From positions 2,356,001-2,420,000 of the forward strand of contig NZ_CP026029.1 of NCBI RefSeq assembly GCF_023520895.1: 64,000 bases of DNA, in the 5' to 3' direction. Under the pieces are notes generated by a model. That model worked only from the letters and a program-made list of their open reading frames with translations, did not search any database and was not told where the DNA came from. The first letter of the stretch is position 1; each line of letters opens with the position of its first letter. Position numbers and translations under genes: made by a program. Below, in pieces: positions 35,149-43,090 of the stretch. The stretch is from Paenibacillus sp. PK3_47 (GTDB lineage: Bacteria > Bacillota > Bacilli > Paenibacillales > Paenibacillaceae).

Positions 35149-36825
35149 ATGAAGCTCCGCAAAAAAATAGTGATCTTCATTTGTACGATTGCCCTCCTGG
35201 GCCTGGGCAGCACTTACCTGTTCCTGCATCTTCTGCTGCTGAACCGGTTTGAGCGTCTTGACGAAACGGCATTGCAGGCCATTTCAGTATTCCGGGTCAC
35301 TTTTTTCGCCATTACAATCCTGATGTGCCTCGCCAGCCTGGTCTTTATCAACCGTTTTCTGCTTGGACCGATGTCCTCCCTGATCCGGAATATCCGGAAT
35401 ATCGGCAACAGCAAAGATTTGTCCATCCGGATCAAAAGCTCCAGCAGGGATGAATTCAGTGAAGTTGAATTTGAGTTCAACCGGATGATCGATTCCCTGG
35501 AACAGGCCCAGGAGGAGCTGCGCCAGCAGGCAATGCTTGACCCGCTGACCCAGCTGCCTAACCGCTCGCTTTTTTTTGCAAAGCTTAATGAAGCCATTGC
35601 TTCCGCCAAAGGCACCAGCCGGCAGATTGTCCTCGTATTTATCGACCTGGATCATTTCAAGACCGTGAATGACACCCTCGGACATGACTTCGGGGATGAC
35701 ATACTTAGGGATATCGCCTCCCGTTTGTCCCAGGTTATCGGCGGCAATGATGTAATTTCCCGTCTCGGCGGGGATGAATTCACCATTCTGCTGTCGGACA
35801 TTACCGATTCCGGCAGTATTGAGGCACAGCTCAAAAAGATTCAGGAGGTCCTGACCGAGCCGCATCTGATCCAGGGGCATCTCCTTTATAATACCGCCAG
35901 CATCGGCGTCAGCATCTATCCCCAGAACGGAGAAGACGCAGACTACCTGGTCAAACAAGCCGATCTGGCCATGCTTCATGTGAAAGAGACCGGCCGCAAT
36001 AATATCTTCCAATATTCAGAAGTCCTTGAAGAGAGTATCCGCCGCAAAAAGATTCTGTCCCAACAGCTGCTGTCCGCCGCAGCCAATCAGGAATTTGAAA
36101 TCCATTATCAGCCGATCCTAAGCTCGGGCAGCCTGCAGGTATCCAAGCTTGAAGCTCTGCTGCGCTGGACCAGCCCGACCTACGGGCCGGTCTCTCCCGG
36201 TGAATTCATCCCGCTTGCCGAAAGCAGCGGAGCCATCATCCACATAGGCAGCTGGGTGCTGCGCCAGGTCTGCTCCGATCTGTGCAGCTTCCGGGAGAGC
36301 GGCCTGCAGCTGTCTGCGGCAGTCAATATATCCGCCATGCAGCTGATGCAGCCCGGCCTCCAGGAGCTCCTTCTGGGACTGCTGGATGAATACGAACTGG
36401 CCAGCACAAGCATTGAGCTCGAAATTACAGAGAGTGTCCTCGCTTCCGGTGACATCATCTCCGGCTCTGTGCGCCAGCTCCGGGAGCACGGATTCCGCAT
36501 ATCCCTGGATGACTTCGGGACAGGCTTTTCTTCCCTCAGCTACCTCCGCCGCTTTCCTGTGGACGTGGTCAAGATTGACCGTTCCTTCGTAGCCGAGATG
36601 ACTCCGGATTCGCAGGGGGATATCCTGGTCAAGGCCATCATTGATTTGAGCCACAACCTCGGCCTGCGGGTAGTCTCCGAAGGGGTAGAGCTGAAGGAGC
36701 AGTTTGATCTGCTGCGCCAATTGGGCAGTGATGAGCTGCAGGGATACTTTATCAGCCGGCCGGTCCAGGCTTCGGCGGTATATTCCTTTTTAACCAAAGA
36801 AAACCCTGGATTTGACAAGAAATGA
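35149..36825 (+). CDS. HAMP-GGDEF-EAL protein with a nearly absent sensor domain
   Basis: A 558-residue c-di-GMP enzyme. Helices at about 6-30 and 48-70 are separated by only some 17 residues, then HAMP (to about 125), GGDEF (G207 onward, intact SRLGGDEF) and EAL (E335; EITES, DDFGTGFSSL, KIDRSF all present). The RxxD inhibitory site reads GGND and is absent. Related proteins carry a CHASE4-type sensor after the same NRFERLDE segment; here it seems lost. It is divergent from the UbiA operon. AAAGGAGAA precedes the ATG. Confidence 0.92.
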   Translation: MKLRKKIVIFICTIALLGLGSTYLFLHLLLLNRFERLDETALQAISVFRVTFFAITILMCLASLVFINRFLLGPMSSLIRNIRNIGNSKDLSIRIKSSSRDEFSEVEFEFNRMIDSLEQAQEELRQQAMLDPLTQLPNRSLFFAKLNEAIASAKGTSRQIVLVFIDLDHFKTVNDTLGHDFGDDILRDIASRLSQVIGGNDVISRLGGDEFTILLSDITDSGSIEAQLKKIQEVLTEPHLIQGHLLYNTASIGVSIYPQNGEDADYLVKQADLAMLHVKETGRNNIFQYSEVLEESIRRKKILSQQLLSAAANQEFEIHYQPILSSGSLQVSKLEALLRWTSPTYGPVSPGEFIPLAESSGAIIHIGSWVLRQVCSDLCSFRESGLQLSAAVNISAMQLMQPGLQELLLGLLDEYELASTSIELEITESVLASGDIISGSVRQLREHGFRISLDDFGTGFSSLSYLRRFPVDVVKIDRSFVAEMTPDSQGDILVKAIIDLSHNLGLRVVSEGVELKEQFDLLRQLGSDELQGYFISRPVQASAVYSFLTKENPGFDKK

Positions 36826-36875
36826 GCATTTATGTTATAGGCAAGCCCTTGGCGATATGATATGATAGGCAAGCT

Positions 36876-36906
36876 GATAACAGCACCCGGTCCGGGTGCT
36901 GTTATC
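36876..36906 (+). promoter_or_regulatory. Perfect 13-bp-arm hairpin in the satP leader
   Basis: GATAACAGCACCC (36876-36888) and its exact complement (36894-36906) flank the loop GGTCC, ending 40 bases before satP. No T-run follows, so it may be a leader structure or operator, or a weak terminator for the gene upstream. Confidence 0.55.
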
Positions 36907-36945
36907 CTATGCGAACAATTATGAAAACTGGAGGCTTTAATTGTT

Positions 36946-37569
36946 ATGTCAGCGCAACCGCAGTCAACCCAATCTGTCAAAATCGTCACCGCCGACCCCA
37001 GCGCCATCGGCCTGTTCGGATTGGCTATCGTCACCCTGGTCGCTTCTTCACAAAAACTCGAAATTACAACAGGCCTGAGCTACTGTATTCCGTGGGCTAT
37101 CTTCCTCGGTGCTTTCGCCCAGCTGTTCGCTTCCATCCAGGATGCCAAGCACAACAATACCTTCGGCATGACCGCTTTTGGCGCCTACGCTTTTTTCTGG
37201 TTCGGCATGGCCGGAAGCTGGCTGATCAAACTCGGCGTCTTTGGAGCAACACTGGCAGAAGGGGTAGATCCCAAGCAGCTCGGTTTTGTTTTCCTCGGAT
37301 ATCTGGTCTTTACTTTATTCATGACCATCGGCGCAGTTGAAGCCAACAGAGTTCTGCTGATCATCTTCATCCTGATCGACTTCCTGTTCCTTGGACTGAC
37401 CATGGATTCCTTCGGAATTGCCGCCGAGTTCTTCCACAAGATGGCTGCCGTTGCCGAACTGGCTATCGGTATCGTATCCCTGTACGGCTGCGGCGCAGCT
37501 GTGCTGAATGCCCATTTCGGCCGCACCTTCCTTCCAGTCGGCGCACCGCTCGGCATCTTCAAGAAATAG
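36946..37569 (+). CDS. satP: Acetate/succinate uptake transporter (GPR1/FUN34/YaaH family)
   Basis: A 207-residue protein with six hydrophobic segments, matching the acetate uptake transporter family. DPSAIGLFGLA corresponds to the family's NPxxLGL start. E. coli SatP carries acetate and succinate with protons. GGAGG lies 11 bases before the ATG. It follows the GGDEF-EAL gene by 120 bases with a strong hairpin between. Whether it relates to the CidR/acetate system 20 kb away is speculation. Confidence 0.88.
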   Translation: MSAQPQSTQSVKIVTADPSAIGLFGLAIVTLVASSQKLEITTGLSYCIPWAIFLGAFAQLFASIQDAKHNNTFGMTAFGAYAFFWFGMAGSWLIKLGVFGATLAEGVDPKQLGFVFLGYLVFTLFMTIGAVEANRVLLIIFILIDFLFLGLTMDSFGIAAEFFHKMAAVAELAIGIVSLYGCGAAVLNAHFGRTFLPVGAPLGIFKK

Positions 37570-37873
37570 ACAGCGGAATCTGCATAATTTCAGTTAATAC
37601 AATAATGTCTTAAGCAACGGATAAGTACATTGACCCGCAGGGGCAGCGTATTTATCCGTTTTAGTTTGTTATGAATCATCCTGTCTGAATTCCGCTGTTT
37701 GAAGCCTGCAAGTAAACGGTCCATGTCTATTAGGTTTTTAGTTGCACTAAGCGGATAAAAATGACATGCTATAGTGACACCTACGACATATCTCGACATT
37801 TTTCCGCGGCCCGGGCCGGTTCTAGTGAATCATATTAATAAATGTTGAATTTTTTCAATATCGGAGGCACGTC
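37570..37873. other. 304-bp gap: terminator and leader of the CHASE-GGDEF-EAL gene
   Basis: After the satP terminator (37616-37664) I see no gene. ACAGCGGAAT near 37570 recurs inverted near 37690. TTAGTTGCACTAAGCGGATAA at 37738-37758 vaguely resembles a decayed unit of the dispersed repeats. Toward the next gene the DNA is AT-rich, with TCGGAGG as ribosome site. Confidence 0.6.
37616..37664 (+). terminator. Terminator of satP
   Basis: AACGGATAA and TTATCCGTT pair, with GTAC/GTA inner pairing and a 20-base loop, followed by TTTAGTTT. Confidence 0.7.
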
Positions 37874-40015
37874 ATGGCTTTCATCAATAAAAAGCCTTTA
37901 ACGATCATCCTCGGCTTCTTAGTCGTACTGCAGCTCTCTCTCTTCTATTACTACACTTTGTCGGTCAACCGGGAATACCGTGCTGAAACAGCCGATCTGT
38001 CCTCACTCGCAGTTATGCTGACCTCGAACATTGAAGAGAAGGTCTCGATTGTCAAAGGCGTAAGTTCGTTTATCCAAACTGTCGGCTTTGATGCCGATCC
38101 AGCCGTTATCAATCAATATTTAAGGCAAGCCTATAACAATTCCGGCAAGGTTACGAATATAATTGTTGCTCCTGACGGACTGATCCGCTATCTCTATCCG
38201 CTCCGCGGCAACACCACAATTATGGGCAAAAGCCTTCTGCTCGATCCCGGCCTGTCCACGCCCGGTCTGGTCGAGGAGGCAATCCGCTCCCGCAGCATTA
38301 CGATAGACGGTCCGCGCACACTCGCCCAGGGAGACTACGGACTGGTGATCAGGCAGGCCATCTATAGCGGCAATACATTCAAAGGCATCGTCTCCGTAAC
38401 CCTGCTCATTGACGATGTTGTGGACCATCTGCTTCAGGATGACTCCCCTGCCTTTGTAACCGCACAGGATAATGCTTTTCTGTTCGGGCATCCGGCAGAT
38501 CAATCAGAAGAGCAGATCTCTGTACCGATTCAGATTTATAATCAGCAGTGGCAGATGAAGACCCCCTTCTCATCACACAAAAAATGGGGAATTTTGCGCA
38601 GCATCATCTGGATTGATATCGCCTTTTTGCTTGTGGCCCTGTTTGCCCTGTATATTTTTTGGCATCAGAACCGGTTCAACCGTGAACTGGAACGTGTGGT
38701 CAGCATCCGCACCCGCGATCTCCGTGTATCCAAACGGCTGTACGAAAAGCTGGCTCATTACGACAGTCTTACCGGGATTCCCAACCGCCGTTACTTTATG
38801 GATGAATTTGAACGGCTGCTGCAGTCTGCAGAACCGACGGATACATATACCCTGTTCTTTTTTGACTTGAACAAATTTAAGGAAATCAACGACACGCTCG
38901 GCCATTCCACAGGCGACCAGGTCATTAAGACGCTGGCGAACCGTCTGCGGAGCGGAAATCTTCCTTACAAGCTGTTCGCACGTACCGGAGGCGACGAGTT
39001 TGTAATGATTTTCGCCAGCCTGCCGCAGGAGCAAATCCCTGTAATAGCGCAGCGGATCAGCCTGCTGATTTCCGGCAATCTGTCCATTGCAGGTGCACTT
39101 TTGAGCTTGTCGACGAGCATCGGCATCTCTCTGTATCCGGAGCATTCACTGGCTAAAGAGGATCTGCTGGTCTTCGCCGATATGTCGATGTACCAGGCCA
39201 AGTCGCAGGACAACTGCAATTACTGTGTGTTCGACTGGGCGCTGCGCGAGAAGCTGGAGCAGAAAACAATGATCGCAAAATATCTCCACTCCGCACTGCA
39301 GAATGAGGAATTTGTACTGCATTACCAGCCTCAGATCAATGCTGCTACCGGACAAATGGTCGGTATGGAGGCGCTGATCCGCTGGAACCATCCGGAAAAG
39401 GGACTGATCGGGCCGGGCACTTTCATCACCGCCGTGGAGGAAGCCGGGCTGATGATCCAGCTCACCGACTGGGTACTGCGTGAAGTATGCCGTCAGCTCT
39501 GCGAGTGGCAGAAGCAGGGGATGCCTCTGCTGCGTACATCGATCAACATCTCCAGCAGCTGGTTTTACAACCGCAATCTGATGGAGAATCTGTTAGCGGT
39601 TCTTGAAGAATACGGCCTGGAGAGCAAGGTGCTGGAATTTGAAATTACCGAGAGCACCGCTCTGCTGGAAGAGCATTATCCGCTGCTGCAGCAGATGCGT
39701 GATCACGGCATTATGGTTTCGATAGACGATTTCGGCACAAAGTATTCCTCACTCAATTATTTGAAGCATTTTCCTGTGAACAAAATCAAAATCGACCGCA
39801 CCTTCATAACAGGCATTGGCGTAAGCTCCATTGATGAAACCATCATTAAATCGATCGTGTATGTGGCCTCGCAGCTCGGCTATGACCTGATAGCAGAAGG
39901 GGTGGAGACACCGGAGCAGGCCGAGTTTCTGATTCAGCATAACTGCCCTTATATTCAGGGATTTCTGTATTTCCCTCCGCTGCCTGCCGCGGAAATCCTT
40001 AAGCTCGCTTCCTGA
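37874..40015 (+). CDS. CHASE-GGDEF-EAL membrane protein
   Basis: A 713-residue c-di-GMP enzyme. Helix 1 (about 8-28), an extracytoplasmic CHASE sensor (about 30-235, with the NNSGKVTNIIVAPDGLIRYLYP block) and helix 2 (about 245-268) precede GGDEF (372-376, intact RTGGDEF) and EAL (E499). In the EAL loop the usual DDFGTGYSSL reads DDFGTKYSSL, so the Gly is replaced by Lys. CHASE domains sense small molecules such as cytokinin-like adenines or peptides. No RxxD site. TCGGAGG lies before the ATG. Confidence 0.92.
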   Translation: MAFINKKPLTIILGFLVVLQLSLFYYYTLSVNREYRAETADLSSLAVMLTSNIEEKVSIVKGVSSFIQTVGFDADPAVINQYLRQAYNNSGKVTNIIVAPDGLIRYLYPLRGNTTIMGKSLLLDPGLSTPGLVEEAIRSRSITIDGPRTLAQGDYGLVIRQAIYSGNTFKGIVSVTLLIDDVVDHLLQDDSPAFVTAQDNAFLFGHPADQSEEQISVPIQIYNQQWQMKTPFSSHKKWGILRSIIWIDIAFLLVALFALYIFWHQNRFNRELERVVSIRTRDLRVSKRLYEKLAHYDSLTGIPNRRYFMDEFERLLQSAEPTDTYTLFFFDLNKFKEINDTLGHSTGDQVIKTLANRLRSGNLPYKLFARTGGDEFVMIFASLPQEQIPVIAQRISLLISGNLSIAGALLSLSTSIGISLYPEHSLAKEDLLVFADMSMYQAKSQDNCNYCVFDWALREKLEQKTMIAKYLHSALQNEEFVLHYQPQINAATGQMVGMEALIRWNHPEKGLIGPGTFITAVEEAGLMIQLTDWVLREVCRQLCEWQKQGMPLLRTSINISSSWFYNRNLMENLLAVLEEYGLESKVLEFEITESTALLEEHYPLLQQMRDHGIMVSIDDFGTKYSSLNYLKHFPVNKIKIDRTFITGIGVSSIDETIIKSIVYVASQLGYDLIAEGVETPEQAEFLIQHNCPYIQGFLYFPPLPAAEILKLAS

Positions 40016-40047
40016 AAAGTGCATCCTCTCCCGGGGGTGTACTTTTT
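40015..40047 (+). terminator. Terminator of the CHASE-GGDEF-EAL gene
   Basis: AAAAGTGCA and TGTACTTTT pair around a GC-rich loop (inner CC/GG), then TTTTTG. The arm starts at the stop codon. Confidence 0.75.
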
Positions 40048-40128
40048 GTGTTTCTGTGACAAGAGGCATACTTCTCCTTCCGGCAACCATACTAATGACA
40101 TTCTTGGCTATGACGGAGGTATGCTGAA

Positions 40129-40605
40129 ATGGATAAAAAAATAAATCTGCTGATGTTCAGCGGAGAGTATGACAAGGCAATGGCCGGACTGATCCTGGCC
40201 AATACTGCACGTGATATTGATGTGGAGGTTACGATGTTTTTTGCTTTCTGGGGATTGTTTCTCGTCCGTGATCCCGAGAAAATGACCTTGGAGGATAAAA
40301 CCGTCTACGAAAAGCTGATGGATGTGCTGACGCCTAAGGGCCCGCAGCATCTGCCGCTCTCCCGGATGAATTTCAGCGGCCTGGGACGGATGATGCTCGA
40401 GGAGATGATGGAGGATCAGGGTGCGCCGAAGCTGATTCATTTCCTGAAAGGTGCCCGCAAAAAAAACATCAAGTTCTACGCCTGCAAGCTCTCTGTGGAA
40501 ATTATGGGCTTCAAGCCGGAGGAATTCCTGCCCGAGGTGGAGATCATTGATGCCGCCGCCTATCTGAAGGATGCACTGGAGAGCGATATGCAGCTCTTTA
40601 TATAA
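40129..40605 (+). CDS. DsrE/DsrF-like small protein
   Basis: A 158-residue protein of the DsrE superfamily (peroxiredoxin-like YrkE type): N-terminal INLLMFSGEYDKAMAGLILANTA strand-helix, and a conserved Cys in FYACKLSVEIMGF near residue 121, the position that carries persulfide in sulfur-transfer relatives. The next gene encodes a cysteine-desulfurase-like enzyme 160 bases away, which supports a link to sulfur transfer. GGAGG precedes the ATG. Confidence 0.82.
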   Translation: MDKKINLLMFSGEYDKAMAGLILANTARDIDVEVTMFFAFWGLFLVRDPEKMTLEDKTVYEKLMDVLTPKGPQHLPLSRMNFSGLGRMMLEEMMEDQGAPKLIHFLKGARKKNIKFYACKLSVEIMGFKPEEFLPEVEIIDAAAYLKDALESDMQLFI

Positions 40606-40763
40606 ACCTGTAGGTATAGGCATTAACCTATCTGCCCTGCACGGCATATACTGAGCCCAGAAGTGACGGCTTCAGGATGGCTGGCCAGAGCGGGCTTCAC
40701 ACGCCGGATTCAGGACCTCCAATGCCCGTCATACTGGATATTACCGGGCTGGGGGGATTGTCT

Positions 40764-42272
40764 GTGCTGAGCATCAACCACGCTTCTTCTGCGGAAGAGC
40801 CTGCTTCACTGCAAGAGCATTTTGCAACATTCCGGGAGCATACAATCGGCATACGCCACCATATAACAACTCCGTACGGCCGGCAGCCGCTGCTGTATGC
40901 CGACTGGACTGCCAGCGGACGGCTGTATGAGCCGATTGAACGGAAAGTGCAGGAAGTGTTTGGCCCCTATGTCAGCAATCCGCATACCGAATCGAATACA
41001 ACCGGACTTACGATGACACTGGCTTATGCCGAAGCGAGAAATATCATCAAGCGGCACGTGAATGCCGGACCGGAAGATGTCCTGCTCTTCTGCGGCAACG
41101 GTACAACCGGTGCCATTAACAAGCTGCTGCGGATGATGGGCATGAGGCTTCCGGAATGGCTGCGGAAGGATCAATTCTTCAGTCCGGAGGAACGGCCTGT
41201 CATCTTCATCAGCCATATGGAACATCACTCCAATATCCTCCCTTGGCAGGAAGGAATCGGCGATGTAGTCACTGTTCCGGCGGATGCGGAGGGGAACATT
41301 GATCCCCGCCAGCTGGAGGAGCTGCTGAGGCGGTACCGGAACCGGCGCTGGAAAATCGGTTCATTCACCGCCTGCTCTAACGTTACCGGAATTCAGACTC
41401 CTTACCATAAACTCGCTGCTGTTATGCACCGTTACGGGGGCGTATGCTTCGTTGATTTTGCCGCGAATGCACCATACGAAGCTATAAATATGCACCCTGC
41501 TGCAGCTGCCGAGAAGCTGGATGCCATTTTCTTCTCCCCCCATAAATTTCTGGGGGGGCCGGGCACAGGCGGTGTGCTTGTTTTCGATGCCGCGCTGTGC
41601 GGAGGTGCTCTGCCTGACGAGCCGGGCGGCGGCACGGTCGTCTGGGTAAATCCCTGGGGGGAACGCCGTTACATAGATGCCTTGGAAATCCGCGAGGATG
41701 GCGGCACACCAGGATTCCTGCAGGCTTTCCGGACGGCGCTGTGCCTCAAGCTGAAGGAGCAGATGAATGGCGGCGGGCAGCGGATGATTCTCAGGGAGCA
41801 GGAGCTGTGCGGACAGCTCTTAAGCGGACTCCGCACCATACTCGGATGCTCCGTTCTGGCCGGCAGTCATACTCTTCGGCACGGCATTGTCTCTTTCACA
41901 CTTAAGGATATTCATTATAATTTGGCTGTCCAGCTTCTGAATGACCGTTATGGTATCCAGGCCCGCGGAGGCTGCTCTTGCGCCGGACCCTACGGCCACT
42001 ATCTGCTTGATCTTGACGCAAGCCTCTCCCATCAATTCATACAGGCGATCAATACCGGCGACCAGTCACTGAAACCGGGCTGGATCCGTGTCTCCCTCCA
42101 TCCCATCATGACCGGCGGCGAAGTGGAACGCATCGTCTCCGCCGTGCGGAGCATCGTCAGCCATATTACAGCGTGGAGTGCGGATTACCGCTACAACCCT
42201 TCTACGAACAGCTGGCATCATATCAGCGGAAAAGACGGAGGACCCGCCGTCAGCAGCCTATTTACCCTGTAA
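40764..42272 (+). CDS. Class V aminotransferase, cysteine-desulfurase-like
   Basis: A PLP enzyme of about 502 residues. The Schiff-base Lys is K261 in SPHKFLGGPGTGG and the likely sulfur-carrying cysteines are C404/C406 in RGGCSCAGPYGH. SHMEHHSN matches the PLP-contact His region. It is longer than IscS/SufS because of an extended C-terminal part ending near YRYNPSTNSWHH. Start: a GTG at 40764 has GGGGGG seven bases before it and fits the usual family N-terminus; the ATG at 40677 adds 29 unrelated residues. Sulfur donation to the adjacent DsrE-like protein is plausible. Its last 15 bases overlap the opposite gene. Confidence 0.82.
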   Translation: MLSINHASSAEEPASLQEHFATFREHTIGIRHHITTPYGRQPLLYADWTASGRLYEPIERKVQEVFGPYVSNPHTESNTTGLTMTLAYAEARNIIKRHVNAGPEDVLLFCGNGTTGAINKLLRMMGMRLPEWLRKDQFFSPEERPVIFISHMEHHSNILPWQEGIGDVVTVPADAEGNIDPRQLEELLRRYRNRRWKIGSFTACSNVTGIQTPYHKLAAVMHRYGGVCFVDFAANAPYEAINMHPAAAAEKLDAIFFSPHKFLGGPGTGGVLVFDAALCGGALPDEPGGGTVVWVNPWGERRYIDALEIREDGGTPGFLQAFRTALCLKLKEQMNGGGQRMILREQELCGQLLSGLRTILGCSVLAGSHTLRHGIVSFTLKDIHYNLAVQLLNDRYGIQARGGCSCAGPYGHYLLDLDASLSHQFIQAINTGDQSLKPGWIRVSLHPIMTGGEVERIVSAVRSIVSHITAWSADYRYNPSTNSWHHISGKDGGPAVSSLFTL

Positions 42273-42902
42273 CGGCCCTTCCGGCGCAAGCCGCTCCTCC
42301 CGTTCGCGTGCTGCCCGGGCAAACCGGGCTTCAATCGCCTTTACACACCATAAAGACACTCCGATGAAGACCGCCACATAAATCAGTTCCGCCGGACGGC
42401 GGATAAACCGTTCCACATCATTGCCGATGTACGACACCGCAAACACCATAATAGCTTTGCCTGCGCACACTGCAAGCAGAAAAGATCGCAGCCGCATACC
42501 GGCAAGCCCGGCAGCCATGTTAATGACCACGAACGGCCCGACCGGAAACAGGCTGAGCAGGAAGACATAACTGAATCCGCTTTGACGGACCCATTTCATG
42601 CTTCTCGCCACTTTTGGCCGCCGGGCCCATTTCTGCAGATGGCGCTGTGAGGCAATCTTGCGGATAATCAGAAACGTAACCAGGCAACCGCCGACAAGTC
42701 CGATCCAGGAATACAAAAAGCCCAGCCATAAACCGTAAACCGCCCCGTTTAAGCCCACAATACCTATCGTCGGCAGCGGCGGCACAAAGGATTTCATAAA
42801 GCTGAGCAGGATCCCCGGCAGGGGACCCAGCGAGCGGTACTGCTCCAGCAGGAGCAGCAGACGCTCCTCTGTCAGCCAAGACATAATGTCCAGTGGATAC
42901 AT
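42258..42902 (-). CDS. TVP38/TMEM64 (DedA-like) family membrane protein
   Basis: A 214-residue membrane protein with five to six hydrophobic segments. The central SNARE-associated/VTT domain shows FMKSFVPPLPTIGIVGLNGAVYG, a Gly-rich half-helix, and FPVGPFVVINMAAGLAGM, typical of TVP38/DedA proteins that move lipids or maintain membrane potential. GGAGGAGAG lies nine bases before the ATG at 42902. It converges with the desulfurase-like gene and overlaps its end by 15 bases. Confidence 0.85.
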   Translation of the reverse strand: MYPLDIMSWLTEERLLLLLEQYRSLGPLPGILLSFMKSFVPPLPTIGIVGLNGAVYGLWLGFLYSWIGLVGGCLVTFLIIRKIASQRHLQKWARRPKVARSMKWVRQSGFSYVFLLSLFPVGPFVVINMAAGLAGMRLRSFLLAVCAGKAIMVFAVSYIGNDVERFIRRPAELIYVAVFIGVSLWCVKAIEARFARAAREREERLAPEGPLQGK

Positions 42903-42925
42903 ATAATTAAGCTCTCCTCCACTCA

Positions 42926-42952
42926 AATTGAGGCAACTGCGCCTCAATTATA
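42926..42952 (-). promoter_or_regulatory. Promoter and perfect palindrome of the TVP38 gene
   Basis: AATTGAGGC (42926-42934) and GCCTCAATT (42941-42949) are a perfect 9-bp inverted repeat with six bases between. A TATAAT on the minus strand (42952-42947) overlaps its edge, so a bound repressor would cover the start point. No good -35 was seen. Confidence 0.55.
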
Positions 42953-43025
42953 CAACACTTTGTTCTATTTAAATTCAAAATGAAGCATGGCTCACGGAAT
43001 GTTCACGGGTTGCTCCCGCTTTGGC

Positions 43026-43055
43026 TGGACAAGCCGAAGCTGCTGCGGCTATGAT
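43026..43055 (+). promoter_or_regulatory. Promoter of the hybrid kinase operon
   Basis: TGGACA, 18-bp spacer, TATGAT (5 of 6 at each box), 36 bases before the kinase ATG. Confidence 0.6.
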
Positions 43056-43090
43056 AAATTGATATGAGTTTGGCCTAAAGTGAGGATTAC

